Assembly: GCA_932521035.1 (NCBI GenBank)
Contig: OW051495.1
Coordinates: 6,200,001-6,264,000, forward strand
Origin: Oscheius dolichura
Lineage: Eukaryota > Nematoda > Chromadorea > Rhabditida > Rhabditidae
DNA length: 64,000 nt
Direction: 5' to 3'
Shown here: positions 23,272 through 34,158 of the stretch, piece after piece
Layout of the letters: each line of letters opens with the position of its first letter
How positions within the stretch are numbered: the stretch's first letter is position 1
Notes under the pieces: generated by a model
Seen by the model: the letters and a program-made list of their open reading frames with translations, nothing else
What the model was told of the DNA's origin: nothing
The model's database searches: none
Translations under genes and position numbers: made by a program

Positions 23272-23555
23272 ATGCGTCGACTCGAGCGTCGGGAAGCCAA
23301 CCGCCGGGAGCGGCAGCGGATGGCGGCTCTCAACGACGGCTTCCGCGAGCTGAGACGATGTCTTCCCACCTTCCCCTACGAGAACACTCTCAGCCGGATC
23401 GACACCCTCAGGTAACTCTTCCTTCCCTCTTCCATTTTCCTGGCCAACAGCCCCCAGTCCCCTTCTCCTCCTCCTCCTCCTCCACCTCATTGCCTCTCTC
23501 CAGACTGGCCATCCTTTACCTGCACTTTCTTCAACAGATGCTGTCCACGGTGTAA
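23272..23555 (+). CDS. short bHLH transcription factor, Fer/Ptf1a/Twist-like
   Basis: Two exons (23272-23411 and 23504-23555) joined across a 92-nt intron give about 63 residues, essentially a bare bHLH domain. The basic region is RREANRRERQRMAALNDGFR, then helix 1, a loop with TFPYENTLSRIDTLR, helix 2 LAILYLHFLQQML, and the stop. The E-box contact Glu (RRERQR) is present. The PTFPYE..LS.IDTLRLAI pattern matches the Fer/Ptf1a group (nematode HLH-13 type). The intron within IDTLR is a conserved place for such introns. Upstream exons may exist, since an in-frame TAA lies at 23209 and an acceptor could fall between. It is divergent from the decarboxylase-like gene, with starts only about 250 bp apart. 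Confidence 0.75.
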
Positions 23556-24378
23556 ACCCGAACCCGTCTGTGATCCGTAAAAAAGAGGATACGAGTCTGT
23601 CGTCTGTTTAAGGGCGTCACGCCTAATGTCTTGCCAAGCACAATGCCCTGTACGACCTTGGCGACGCCGCCGGGTCATAAAAAAGGAGCCTCGGGGGCGT
23701 TGAGCAATGAAACCTGGGGCCGTCGACGGGAAAAGAAAGTGATGGCTGATTGTCGACCTTGTAACGATGCGCGAATCGGAACGCGAAAAAAGAAGGGCAA
23801 TGGGATCTTGCAACTTGAGGGAGGATGGGTCTGGGACGAGAGACACCAATGGACATATCGAGGCAGGGAGTCGCCTGGGGCCACTGTGAACCGTTTTATC
23901 AGGAGGAAGGGAATTAGACTAGCTCCAAGGATCTCCGGGGTAGCTAGGAAAGTCCTCTTCTTGTGGAAGCAGTCACAGAGTCCAAATGGGGTGTGCTAGC
24001 CTCGAAGAAGGATCTCCTCGAATATGACCATTTTCACGGATCTCTTTATTTTCTCTCAAATAAAGATATCTTTTTGTTTGTCAACAGTTTCATTAGTGTT
24101 CATTAGTAGCGATCATGTGCTTTTTATATAAAAAGTGCCTCTTATAAAATCCCCAGATATCGCGCCAGCAACGCTAGCGAACCAACGAGATCAAGGCTGT
24201 TTCTTTTCAAGTATTTCTGCTACTTCTTGTATTGTTTTGATGTCGTCGAACGTCTCACTCCTCCGTCTCGATTGCGTGAGAAATAGCTGAAGGCCAAGAG
24301 GCGCACGACCTTCCAATGGTCAAACGAGGTCTTTTTTCTCGTAACTCAGCAGGTTCTTCTTATCCTCCCCCACGGCAC

Positions 24379-24385
24379 TATAAAA
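24379..24385 (+). promoter_or_regulatory. TATA box
   Basis: CACTATAAAAGATCG, 29 bp before the ATG of the secreted repeat protein. TATA-driven start with a very short leader would suit a strongly regulated secreted-product gene. Confidence 0.5.
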
Positions 24386-24407
24386 GATCGAGGCAGACGA
24401 GGAGGGT

Positions 24408-25306
24408 ATGTCCCGTCGGCCAAACATGAGGCGTGTCTTCCTCTTCTTCTTCGTCGCAACTGTGGCTATTCACGCTAGAGGCGGTCAGTTTTCTATTTCC
24501 CATTTAATTTCACCTTATTCTCCCCTGAATCAACTTTTATCCAATCGAGACCCGAAAACTTTACCAGATATTAATTCACCACTCGATACTTATTTGGTAG
24601 AAGTCCATAGATCCCGCTCCTGTCCTTGAATCCTATTTGTCTAGCTCGACCTTAAACTTCTCTTCCAGTTTACAAGCGCAATGCCTATGGCGACGAGGCT
24701 GTGACTCCTTCCCCAGAACCAGAAGTGCAAGCTGAGACCTCTGCCCCCGAGACGCAGCCCGAGTCCTTACCTACGGACAATGCCCACGTCGAACAAGCAC
24801 CTTCCGAGAACTCTGGTTATAGACAGAAGAGGGATGCACAGAACAGCTATGGAGACGAGCCGGTAACGGAGGCCCCCAAGCAGGAGTATCCTCAAGAAGC
24901 TGCTCCCGAGGCTGCTGCTGAACAAATTCCATCGGAGACTGCGGCATCCGGCGCCCCTGTTGAACAATCTGGATACCGGAAGAAACGTGAAAATCAGAAC
25001 TCATACGGAGACGAACCTCAACCTGTCGAACAAAGTGAACCTGCACCAGCCGAAGCTCCAGCTCCTGAAACTGTTCCCGAGACTCTCCCTGCAGAAGTTG
25101 CGGGTCAGGCTCCGTCGGAAAAGTCTGGCTATAGAAACAAGAGAGATACACAAAACAGCTATGGGGATGAACCCGTAACCGAAGCACCAAAGCAGGAATA
25201 CCCCCAGGAGACTATTGCTGAAACTGCTGCTCCAGAAGTTGCCGCCGAGCAAGTACCTGCTGAGACCCATGTACCTGATGCCCCAGTTGAACAATCCGGC
25301 TATTAG
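24408..25306 (+). CDS. secreted repeat precursor with dibasic processing sites
   Basis: Two exons, 24408-24483 and 24669-25306, joined in phase to give about 237 aa. The start MSRRPNMRRVFLFFFVATVA, continuing IHARG, is a signal peptide; the second Met (24426) is an equally good start. The mature part is acidic and Ala/Pro/Glu-rich and is punctuated by KR sites, each flanked by the same motif: YKRNAYGDEAVT, SGYRQKRDAQNSYGDEPVT, SGYRKKRENQNSYGDEPQ, SGYRNKRDTQNSYGDEPVT and a final SGY at the C-terminus. Spacers such as EAPKQEYPQE recur. KR sites with repeated N(S/A)YGDE heads suggest proprotein-convertase processing into 50-65-residue peptides. It could be a neuropeptide-like or cuticle-associated precursor; I do not recognise a named family. 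AATAAA occurs about 40 nt after the stop. Confidence 0.8.
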
Positions 25307-25422
25307 AAAACGTCAAATTTTTCTGTAAATTTTTTTGAGAAAGTTAAAATAAAATTTATTAGTCTATATAATTCTATTCTACATAACCTGTAGGAACTGA
25401 GCCTATCGTGCATCGAAAAATC

Positions 25423-28090
25423 TTATAAAGTTTGTGATTCAACTAGTTTATAGTACTCTCCACGCTTTCTCATCAGTTCTGCATGTGTTCCCTGCTCAGC
25501 AACCTGTAATAAAAACATAGCAGTATTAATTGCAATTACACACCTTTTTTCCTTTGATAACGTAGATGAGATTGGCATGTTGTATGGTACTGAAACATGG
25601 ATTGAATTTTTTTTAATTTTAAGAAGATAAACCTACCTGAGTCGGTGAGCAATGATCAAGACTGTTCTCCCTTTCATCGCTCTATCTAGAGCTTCTTTTA
25701 CCTTAAAAACAATGTTTCAACAGCCATACATCAGGTTTTCTTACCAATTTCTCACTTTCCGTATCTAGAGCGCTGGTAGCTTCGTCAAGGATTAAAATAG
25801 GTGGATTCTTCAATAGTGCACGAGCAATTGCGATTCTCTAGAACATTGTCAACTATTCATATATAACTGAAAAATACCTGTTTTTGGCCTCCGGAGAGTT
25901 GTGTTCCACGTTCTCCCACAACTGTCTTATATTTATCAGGGAAAGATTCGATGAAATAATCGGCATTAGCTAATTTAGCTGCATCTTCAACCTATATAAG
26001 TCAGAAGTTAGAATAAAGAGGTTTTGCAAACCTCTTTATCAGTAGCATCAGGTCTTCCGTATCGAATGTTCTCTTCAATTGTTGTATGAAATAATACTGG
26101 CTCTTGGGATATAAGGCCAATAACCTAAAGAGACAAAATTAAGAATTGAGACATAGCCCTTAAAAAGCTCACCCTGCCTCGAAGCCATTCGAGATTCAAT
26201 TCACGAAGATCTTTTCCATCTAAAAGTATTCTTCCAGAAGAAGGATCATAAAACCTTTCCACAAGAGCAGTTATTGTACTTTTACCTATGACAGAATATT
26301 TTTTAACTAGACTTTGAAACCTCCACCGCTTGGCCCACAAAGCGCTACAATTTGTCCAGCAGGAATGGTTAGAGAAAGATCATCCAAAACTTGATGGTTT
26401 TTTCTTGAAGGATAACCGAAGCCAACATTAACAAATGTAATCTAAAAATATACAATATCTAATGAAAACAAACTTACTTCTCCCCATAAGGAGTGATAAG
26501 GAATACAAACTCCGTCATCCATTCGCATAGTCGGCGTGATATTAATGAACTGAAAAATATTATACCGTAAATGCCAATGCTAATTTACAGTACTTGGAAC
26601 ACCCTAGCACCAGCGGTCCATCCTTTCAATGCATGACCAAAAATAACAGAAAGCTGACTAAGCGACTTTTGAATAGTTTGTGCTGTTACGAGGAAGGACA
26701 TTAATTCTCCCGGGCTCATTTTCCCTGTATGAATGAGTCCAGAACCAGCATAGAGCACCGAAAGAACAATTCCATTCAAAAATAGATTAGTACCCGCTGT
26801 AAATAAAAGATGAATCAACATATAAAAGCAGACCTTGGAAAATACCAATTCCGTAACCAAGAAGTTCATTCATATAGCAAGCCATTCGTACTTCGGAGGT
26901 GAACAATCAAAAAGCGATAATTTAAAGGAACACATGAAATGATAACCATTGTTGTCCAAAGTTTATCACAGAGTGTCTTATGATTAAAAAATGACACTTA
27001 CTCCGTTTCCTTTTGTTCCATTGCGAACGCTTTAACAGTACGTATATTACCAAATGCCTCATCTGCTACCGCTGCAGCAATGGCTGATTGCGCTTGTGTT
27101 CTATAAATGGATGTTAGGAATTAAATACGGCCTACTTGCGACTCAAACTTCTCAAAATAGTTCCACAAAGAGTACCAACGGCAATTACTAGAGGAAGAGC
27201 GGCTAATGTCATAAATGTCATTTGAGGAGAAAGACGAATTAAAGTGACTACACAACCTGCTGTCTAAAATAACAATAAATATTAAAAATAATGCGAACCT
27301 GGGCAAACGTTTTTAGACCCTGTGATACTGTCATTTTAAAGCAACTTTTAAACTCTTGCACATCCGAATTCAAACGCGAGGAAAGCTCTCCCGATTTCTG
27401 AAGAACAAACTAACAAACTTATTAAATCCCACCTCATGATCGTGAAATGACATATCTAAGTTAAGAAGCTTGTCGAAAAGGCGTATCTTGAGATCAGCAG
27501 CCATTCGCTCTCCAAGTACTGTGATAAAAGAGATGTACATAAACGTAAGAAAAGCCTAAAGAGTATTGGCAACTAAAAACAAAATACCTGAGCTCCATAA
27601 CAAGCAACTAATTTCACTGCATCTTTGTTGATGATTGACAGATCCGTGTTTTTTCCTTGTGCTTGATCTCGAATAATTTGAACCATGGTGTCAATCAAAG
27701 CTCCCAGGTGAATGGGAAGTTGAATGTTAACAAGAGCTGTTAGAATTGCACACTGAAAATAAATAAAAATGTACAATAAATGCCAACAGTACTTACAACG
27801 ACGGCAGCCAAAAAGTATCCAATGAAAGGTTTCAATAAATTCCATAAATCTGACCAGCTGAGAGAAGGCTCTGGGCAGTTTAGCTTATCTTCTCGTAATT
27901 TATCAGCTCTTCGGCTAACATTGTGCTTTTTACAAGATACTATTCTAAATGATGGCCTAAGTCTAAAAGAATAGATAGCTTACCTTAGAAATGGGGATAA
28001 CGTCAAACTTACGCTAACTAATCTGGTGGGTTTAATACAACTTCGAATATTTACCGGCTTTCTAAGCCAGCCCGTCACTTTTTCACTTAT
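25423..28090 (-). CDS. ABCB8: ABCB8-type mitochondrial ABC half-transporter
   Basis: Inner-membrane half-transporter related to human ABCB8 (MITOSUR). About 14 small exons with 27-50 nt introns. The N-terminal part is basic ([20 protein letters not shown]), fitting a mitochondrial presequence. Membrane-domain hallmarks are [40 protein letters not shown] and [20 protein letters not shown], close to ABCB8. The ATPase domain has Walker A GPSGGGKST (split by an intron after GPSGG), the Q-loop region [11 protein letters not shown], the signature [16 protein letters not shown], Walker [19 protein letters not shown], and the H-loop IIAHRL. It ends VEQ-like: [11 protein letters not shown], then LVESQTL*. 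The first exon and start Met are unresolved. Divergent from the ADP/ATP carrier gene. Confidence 0.85.
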
Positions 28091-28477
28091 AAACTTTCTG
28101 AAAACTGCTCATAGAGTAGCAAACTTCAAGTAAACACTAACCTTAAGCAGTTCTGCTGAGCTACTGAATAATGTCTACTACAGGATAGGGAATATCTGGG
28201 CCATAATAGGCCTAATGCACTTATTTTCGAAAGACTCATATGTTCTTCTGAAATACATCGATTATAAAACAAATGGATGGCTTATATACACAATCCATAA
28301 CTCGAATGGCAGTGGTTTGAGAGAATACTCTTCAAAAGAGGGCTCAACCAAAAAAACGGATAGTTCATACGTGATTGCGGCGCTGAATACATGTGACGAG
28401 AATTTGTGGATTTGCACCACCTTTATCCTCTTGTCTTGCTTTGACATATCAGTTCTACTATTATTTTCAGCTGTACA

Positions 28478-29639
28478 ATGGTTCGTAAACGAGACAAGTT
28501 TGCTCGCGACCTCCTAGTAGGAGGCACAGCTGCTGCCATCTCGAAAACTGCCGTAGCTCCAATAGAAAGAGTGAAGCTGCTGCTTCAGGTAAAGTAATTG
28601 TCACTTTGCATTTCAATTACAGCTTTAAAGGTACAATATTCACACAGAGACATTCCTGCTGATCAGCGATACAAAGGTATTTTAGATACGTTTTCTCGTG
28701 TGCCGAAAGAACAGGGGTTTTTATCTTTTTGGAGAGGAAATTTAACGAATGTTGCACGATATTTTCCCACACAGGTTAGATTATGCCTTCTATTGTTCTA
28801 TATCTATTCTTTCAGGCACTCAATTTCGCCTTCAATGATCTCTACAAAACATTACTGCTTAGACATGTGAATCGTGATCTAGTAGGTCCCATTAGTTTGG
28901 TATATCTCTTTTATAGGATTTTTGGCAATACACTGCACGATCATTAGCTTCTGGTGGTATGGCTGGATCAACGACATTATGCTTTGTTTATCCGTTGGAT
29001 TTTATAAGAACACGATTATCAGCAGATATTGGCAGCAGTCCGACTAGTAGAACATATACAGTCGGTTCTTGCGACTTTTCTTCCTAATAGTTCCTTCTTT
29101 AGGGTTTTAGTGATTGCCTAATGAAAACTATAAAAACAGAAGGAGTAACTGGCCTTTACCGTGGATTTCTCATTTCCATTCAGGTAAAAACCGTTTAATT
29201 ATATTATTTTTATTTGCTTTAGACATATTTTATCTATCGTGCAGTATATTTTGGAATGTACGATACAATTAGGCATTTCGTTGCAAAGGATAAAAATAAA
29301 TTACATTTTGTAGGATCATTTCTTATCGCTCAAGTAAGTATTCAAAATTCTATTCTTCATGCTAATCTGCAGACAGTATCCGCCACTTCCGCTTATATAA
29401 CATATCCCTGGGATACGGTGAGGAGGAGGATGATGATCAAAGGAACACTAACTCAAGGACATGCTTTCACTGTAGCCAAAAAAATTGTCAAAGAAGAAGG
29501 AGTAAGAGGGCTTTTCAAAGGAGCGTTAGCTAATGTGTTCAGGCACGTTTTCATTCTTTATGTAAATATATCTATTTATAGAAGTGGAGGTGGAGCCCTG
29601 GTAATGGCAATATATGAAGAGATCCAAAAACATTTATGA
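28478..29639 (+). CDS. ANT: mitochondrial ADP/ATP carrier
   Basis: Exchanges ADP and ATP across the mitochondrial inner membrane. It starts [20 protein letters not shown] with the first carrier signature [10 protein letters not shown]. The second and third signatures are [15 protein letters not shown] and [15 protein letters not shown]. Also seen are [30 protein letters not shown] and [20 protein letters not shown]. The nucleotide signature reads RRRMMI where nearly all ADP/ATP carriers have RRRMMM. About eight exons carry 35-43 nt introns. The last intron (29543-29581) begins with GC (TTCAG/GCACG); it is 39 nt and open, so retention would add 13 residues, but family alignment ([20 protein letters not shown]) argues for removal. 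Neighbouring ABCB8 is also a mitochondrial membrane protein. Confidence 0.92.
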
Positions 29640-30296
29640 TACATTTATATACATCGATAGTTTACTAGTTTTTATTTTGTTTTTCATAGATATTCTAGTT
29701 TTAATGAGTTCTACTTGTTATGTCATAAAATGACCTCACCTCTGTGCCAGTTTCCAAACTCGGTGCTCATCCTCTAGATGTTGTTGCTAGAGATTTATAC
29801 TCATAGTTATTCGCTAGCTAATTTTCTTATTTTGTGTTTCAAAGTTGTTTTGTTGTCTACTCAAAATGAAATTTTTCTTACTCTTCTGATGTCTTTGTGT
29901 CTATCGGATTCTCCGCAAAGTTCTTCTAAAAACACGCTCCCAAATCCTTTTTGCTACTGATTGCTATCGCACAATACAGCTAAACAGCAAGGGCACATCC
30001 ACAATTTATAAAAAGCCGACACCCCCAACTCTAATAATGGCCAGTGTATACTTCAATCTTTCTGCCAGAACAATAGAAGGGCCCAAGTGTTAAATGTTTA
30101 CACAGGAGAATTCCTTGACTTCTTGCTGCCTTTCTCAGAAAAATATCACAGCACCCATCTTTGCTTTATGTTATCAGATCGTTTTGCGCTAACTAGGAAG
30201 TTGCAAACGCCTATTGCTATCATATCTAAATAGTTTGACCTTCACCAACAGGAATACTTTCAGACCCGCGATTTCCCGAGATCTCCCTATGTTGCG
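29640..30296. other. intergenic between carrier and EDEM genes
   Basis: AT-rich 3' flank of the carrier gene passing into the EDEM upstream region. No coding frame with motifs is seen. Confidence 0.5.
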
Positions 30297-32523
30297 ATGG
30301 TACGATACTCTTTTTCTCTCCCGAAAAATAAAGCAAACTTCAGCTATTACTTCTATGGCTGGTAACATTCACAGTCGCCGCTCGTCGTCCCCGATTCCAG
30401 TCATTCAACCCGTTCCTTCTTTCCCCTGTCGACCGCAAATATGCATCATTTTCGGAAGTATGTTATTTTTTTTCCTAAAGTTGAAACATAAATCCAGGCG
30501 GATCTTTTGCAAAGCAGAGAGCAGGCTAAGGAAATGTTTCACTTCGCATATAAAAACTACATGAAGCACGCCTTCCCAGCCGATGAATTAGATCCAATTC
30601 ACTGCCGGGGTAGAGGACACGACCATGCACACCCGTAATTATTGAGAATATCTAAAAACAAGGAACATTCTAGGGAGAATATCAACATCAACGACGTTTT
30701 AGGAGATTATTCACTTACTTTGGTTGACTCGCTTGGTGCCCTCGCCGTCATCGGTGCTATCGGTCTCGGCTAATGATAGCTAAAGGGTTCCAGGTGAAGT
30801 CGACGAATTCAAAAAGGCTGTTCATTTGGTCATCGACAATGTCTCTTTTGACAAAAACACGACAGTCCAAGTGTTCGAGGCCACCATTCGGTAATTCCCT
30901 AATCGGCCGAGAATCAGTTATTGTTTAGGGTTATGGGGTCCCTTCTCTCTACCCATTTGAAAGTTTCTGACAAGACCAATAAGTACGGCAATTTCTACAT
31001 GGAGGACTACAACGACGAGCTGCTTAAAATGGCAACCGACCTGGGCGATCGCTTGATGCCGGCGTTTCGTACGGCTACCGGTATTCCATACACCCGGGTG
31101 AATCTCCAAAAGGGAGTCTTGCCCTCGGAGATCAACGAGACCTGCACAGCTGGGGCCGGTTCGCTTCTCCTCGAATTCGGTGCGAGACCATCCATACAAT
31201 GAAAAACGGAGAATAATTTAGGACTTCTGTCTAGATTGACAGGCGACGAGAAATACGAGGCGGCGGCCAGCCGGGTGGTCGAGTACCTCTGGAGCCAGAG
31301 GGAAGGCACCGGCCTGACGGGGACCCTTATCAATATTCAGACGGGCGAGTGGACGAGTACCGTGGCCGGGCTGGGGGCCGGCTCGGACTCTTTCTACGAG
31401 TATCTCTTCAAAGTATATATCATGTTCGGAGAGAATAAATACCTCGACATGTACAACAAGTCGATGAAGTCGATACTGAAGACCATGAGGAGGGGACGGT
31501 CTGTCCCTCCCAGACAACACAACTCGACCGTGTTCAGGTACCGTTGTGCCCGTGGACTCGGCGAGCACCCGATGTTTGTGAATGTCGACGCTCGCGACGG
31601 GACCACCGCCAACTACTGGGTCGACTCCCTGCAGGTGCTCTGTCCCTCAATTGAATAACAGGAGATCAGGCCAGCTTCGCCGGACTCCTCGTCTTGAGTG
31701 GCGACGTCGAAGAGAGCGTCTGTGCTCATGGCATGCACTTTGGCATCTGGAGACGGTACGGTGTCCACCCGGAGCGATTCAACTGGCACTACAAGTGGGT
31801 GGACGGGCCATCCTCCCTACGGTTACAGGACAGTGGAACTGAAGTACTACCCGCTGCGGCCGGAGCTGGCCGAGTCGACGTACCACCTCTACCGAGCCAC
31901 CAAGAACCCCTTCTATCTCCACGTCGGAAGAGAAATACTGGACTCCCTAAACACCATGACCAGGGTCCGTTCCCCTCGTCTTCCTCTACTCATCCCCCTT
32001 CCTTCAGGTCAAGTGCGGGTTTGCCACTGTCCACAACGTGGAGGATGGCACCACCGAGGACAGGATGGAGTCGTTCTTCCTCTCGGAAACCACACAGTAC
32101 CTCTACTTGGTTGGATATCCTTCAATTGACAGAGACACCGACATTTTCAGCTGTTCCATCCTGAACATTGGGTGAATAAGAACGAGGAGCGGCTGATCTT
32201 TTCGACCGAGGGACACATCTTCCCCGTCACCGAGTTTTTCCAGCGGAAACCGGAGGAGATATTCAAGGTTCGCCACAAGAACAAGGCCATGAAGGTCAAC
32301 ACAAACAAATCCAAGAAGCCATACGTGCCCCACCCCGACGGTAGGAGATCCCTCTCCCCTCTAAACAAGAGGATATTCAGAGGCACTCTACACGTACACC
32401 CGGGAGCTGAACAACACCTGCGAGACGGGCCACCTCTTCAAGACCTACCGGCCGCCGCTGGTCGAGATCTACATGGAATTCCTCTTCGAGATGGTCGGAA
32501 TGCCGGCCAAGTGGTGGAGTTGA
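30297..32523 (+). CDS. EDEM: EDEM: ER degradation-enhancing alpha-mannosidase-like protein
   Basis: GH47-family ER protein that trims mannose from misfolded glycoproteins for ERAD. It is closest to EDEM1 by memory: [131 protein letters not shown] and [13 protein letters not shown]. The C-terminus is [12 protein letters not shown], with TGA at 32521-32523. The start is inferred: ATG at 30297-30299 is followed at once by a 44-nt intron, giving [16 protein letters not shown] as a signal anchor. Acidic residues typical of the catalytic cavity (E in VFEATIR, D in [11 protein letters not shown] in RPELAEST) are present. Introns are short, and some exon edges in 31500-31860 are approximate. Confidence 0.88.
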
Positions 32524-34158
32524 TCCCTCTCCTTATTATCTTATTATCCCCCTACATATTCCCCCCATACTTCTATCATCACTTTTGCTGCCTTCCTTCA
32601 CCGGTGATCTGCTTGTGATACTGGAACCCGTCAGCTGGCAGTTGTTTTCCCCTTCCTCTGTGATCGTCAACGGTTAGCCACGGCAGCTCCCTCGCTCACT
32701 TATCACCCCTAGTATACGGCTAGCCCCTTTCCTCAGGTTGTTCATTCCTTCAAAATTAGTAATAAATTTCTATGGTAACCCGTCTCCAGCTGCCAGTGTG
32801 TACCATAGACACCTCGGATATCTCTTTCCCCCTAAAAAAGTGTCCTTTCCCGGAACAAAGGCAAACAACAGGCTGTCCCCCGATATATCCCCCCCCCCCT
32901 TCCCCCAAATATGCTCACCTCGCTATTATTCACCGGAAAATGTCTTATTCATGGCACTCCCCATCCGTTTATCGTCCGTCACATGACCGGACTCACTTCC
33001 TTTCTTTTTGATCTTTAAAAAGTCGTTACACTCCATGGATCCTATCGATTACAGCCCCGAGAATCCAGGAAGAGGTCGGGGGCGGGCGAGCCGTTCCCTC
33101 CTCGATGATCTTTATGCGGAATGGCGTCTCCCTTATCTCGGACAACGTCTCCCCCGGCTGACGCCACTTGCACTTTCGTTTTGCAAATCGACAACCACGT
33201 TTTGATCCCGTTTTGGCTAATTTATGGTCTCACTACCTTTTTTCTTCAAATTTCAAACTTTTCCCATGATAAGCAAATGTTTTTGCCCGATTTCAGCCGG
33301 CCACTTTGTCGTTTCACCTGCTCCGAGTCCCCGCCGGGCATCGCCGGCTGCCTTGGCAATATTTCGACCTAAAATACGTCGTCCCTTTTTTCCTCTCTCC
33401 GAGAAACCAGTTACCCGAACCAGCCGTTTGTCGTGGGATCAATTTTGGCCTCGTCTCGTCCTCCTCGTCCTCCTCTGCCATTTGTATGAGTAATATCTCT
33501 CTTCACACCTCTCCAAGCGTGTAATCTTCCCCGGGTTTTTGTTTGTTCCCGTTCGATCAATTTTGTTTCTTCTCCCCTCCATCTCGTATCCCCTTGTTTT
33601 CCCATCTAGTCTCTTATTTTCCCGCGAGAGCTCATTAGTTTCGGAAATTACCGCCACCTGCGCCGTAATCAGCCGGAGATAGTCAGTCACTTTGATAGTC
33701 TCTCACCCCCTCCCCATTTCTCGAGGTGTGTACACAAAAGCGACAAAAAGACCGACTACCTGACAACTTTTGTCGGGTTGAGTGGGTATTTTGGGAGCAA
33801 TTTCAACGGGAAAGACCGATGACTCCCAGAAATTGGAAGGCAATTGGGCTCCATTCGGGGAAAAGGCGTCTTTCATCTTTGCATGCCTTCATTTTTCTTC
33901 CAAACGAGCCAATTGAGCCGATTAGATTAACCGGTGTCCGCTTTCTATCGACTACACCGAGCAGGGGGGGCGAGCCGAACCCGATTCCATATACAAAATT
34001 CTATCTTCTTCTCTTACAATCTGCTCTCTTTCGTCTCCCTTTTCCCTCAAAAGGCCGCCGGCCGGCCGCGCCCTGTCGAATTTCCTTCCTCCTGCCGACC
34101 TCGATCAATCGGCAGAAGCCAGTCAAGACGGCATTTCCAGGTCCTGGTACCTCTGGGA
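32524..34158. other. intergenic, no gene supported
   Basis: Pyrimidine-rich spacer of 1.6 kb. A short frame from ATG 33035 (MDPIDYSPENPGRGRGRA) could be a small exon followed by a GGTCGGGG donor, but nothing joins it. Confidence 0.4.
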
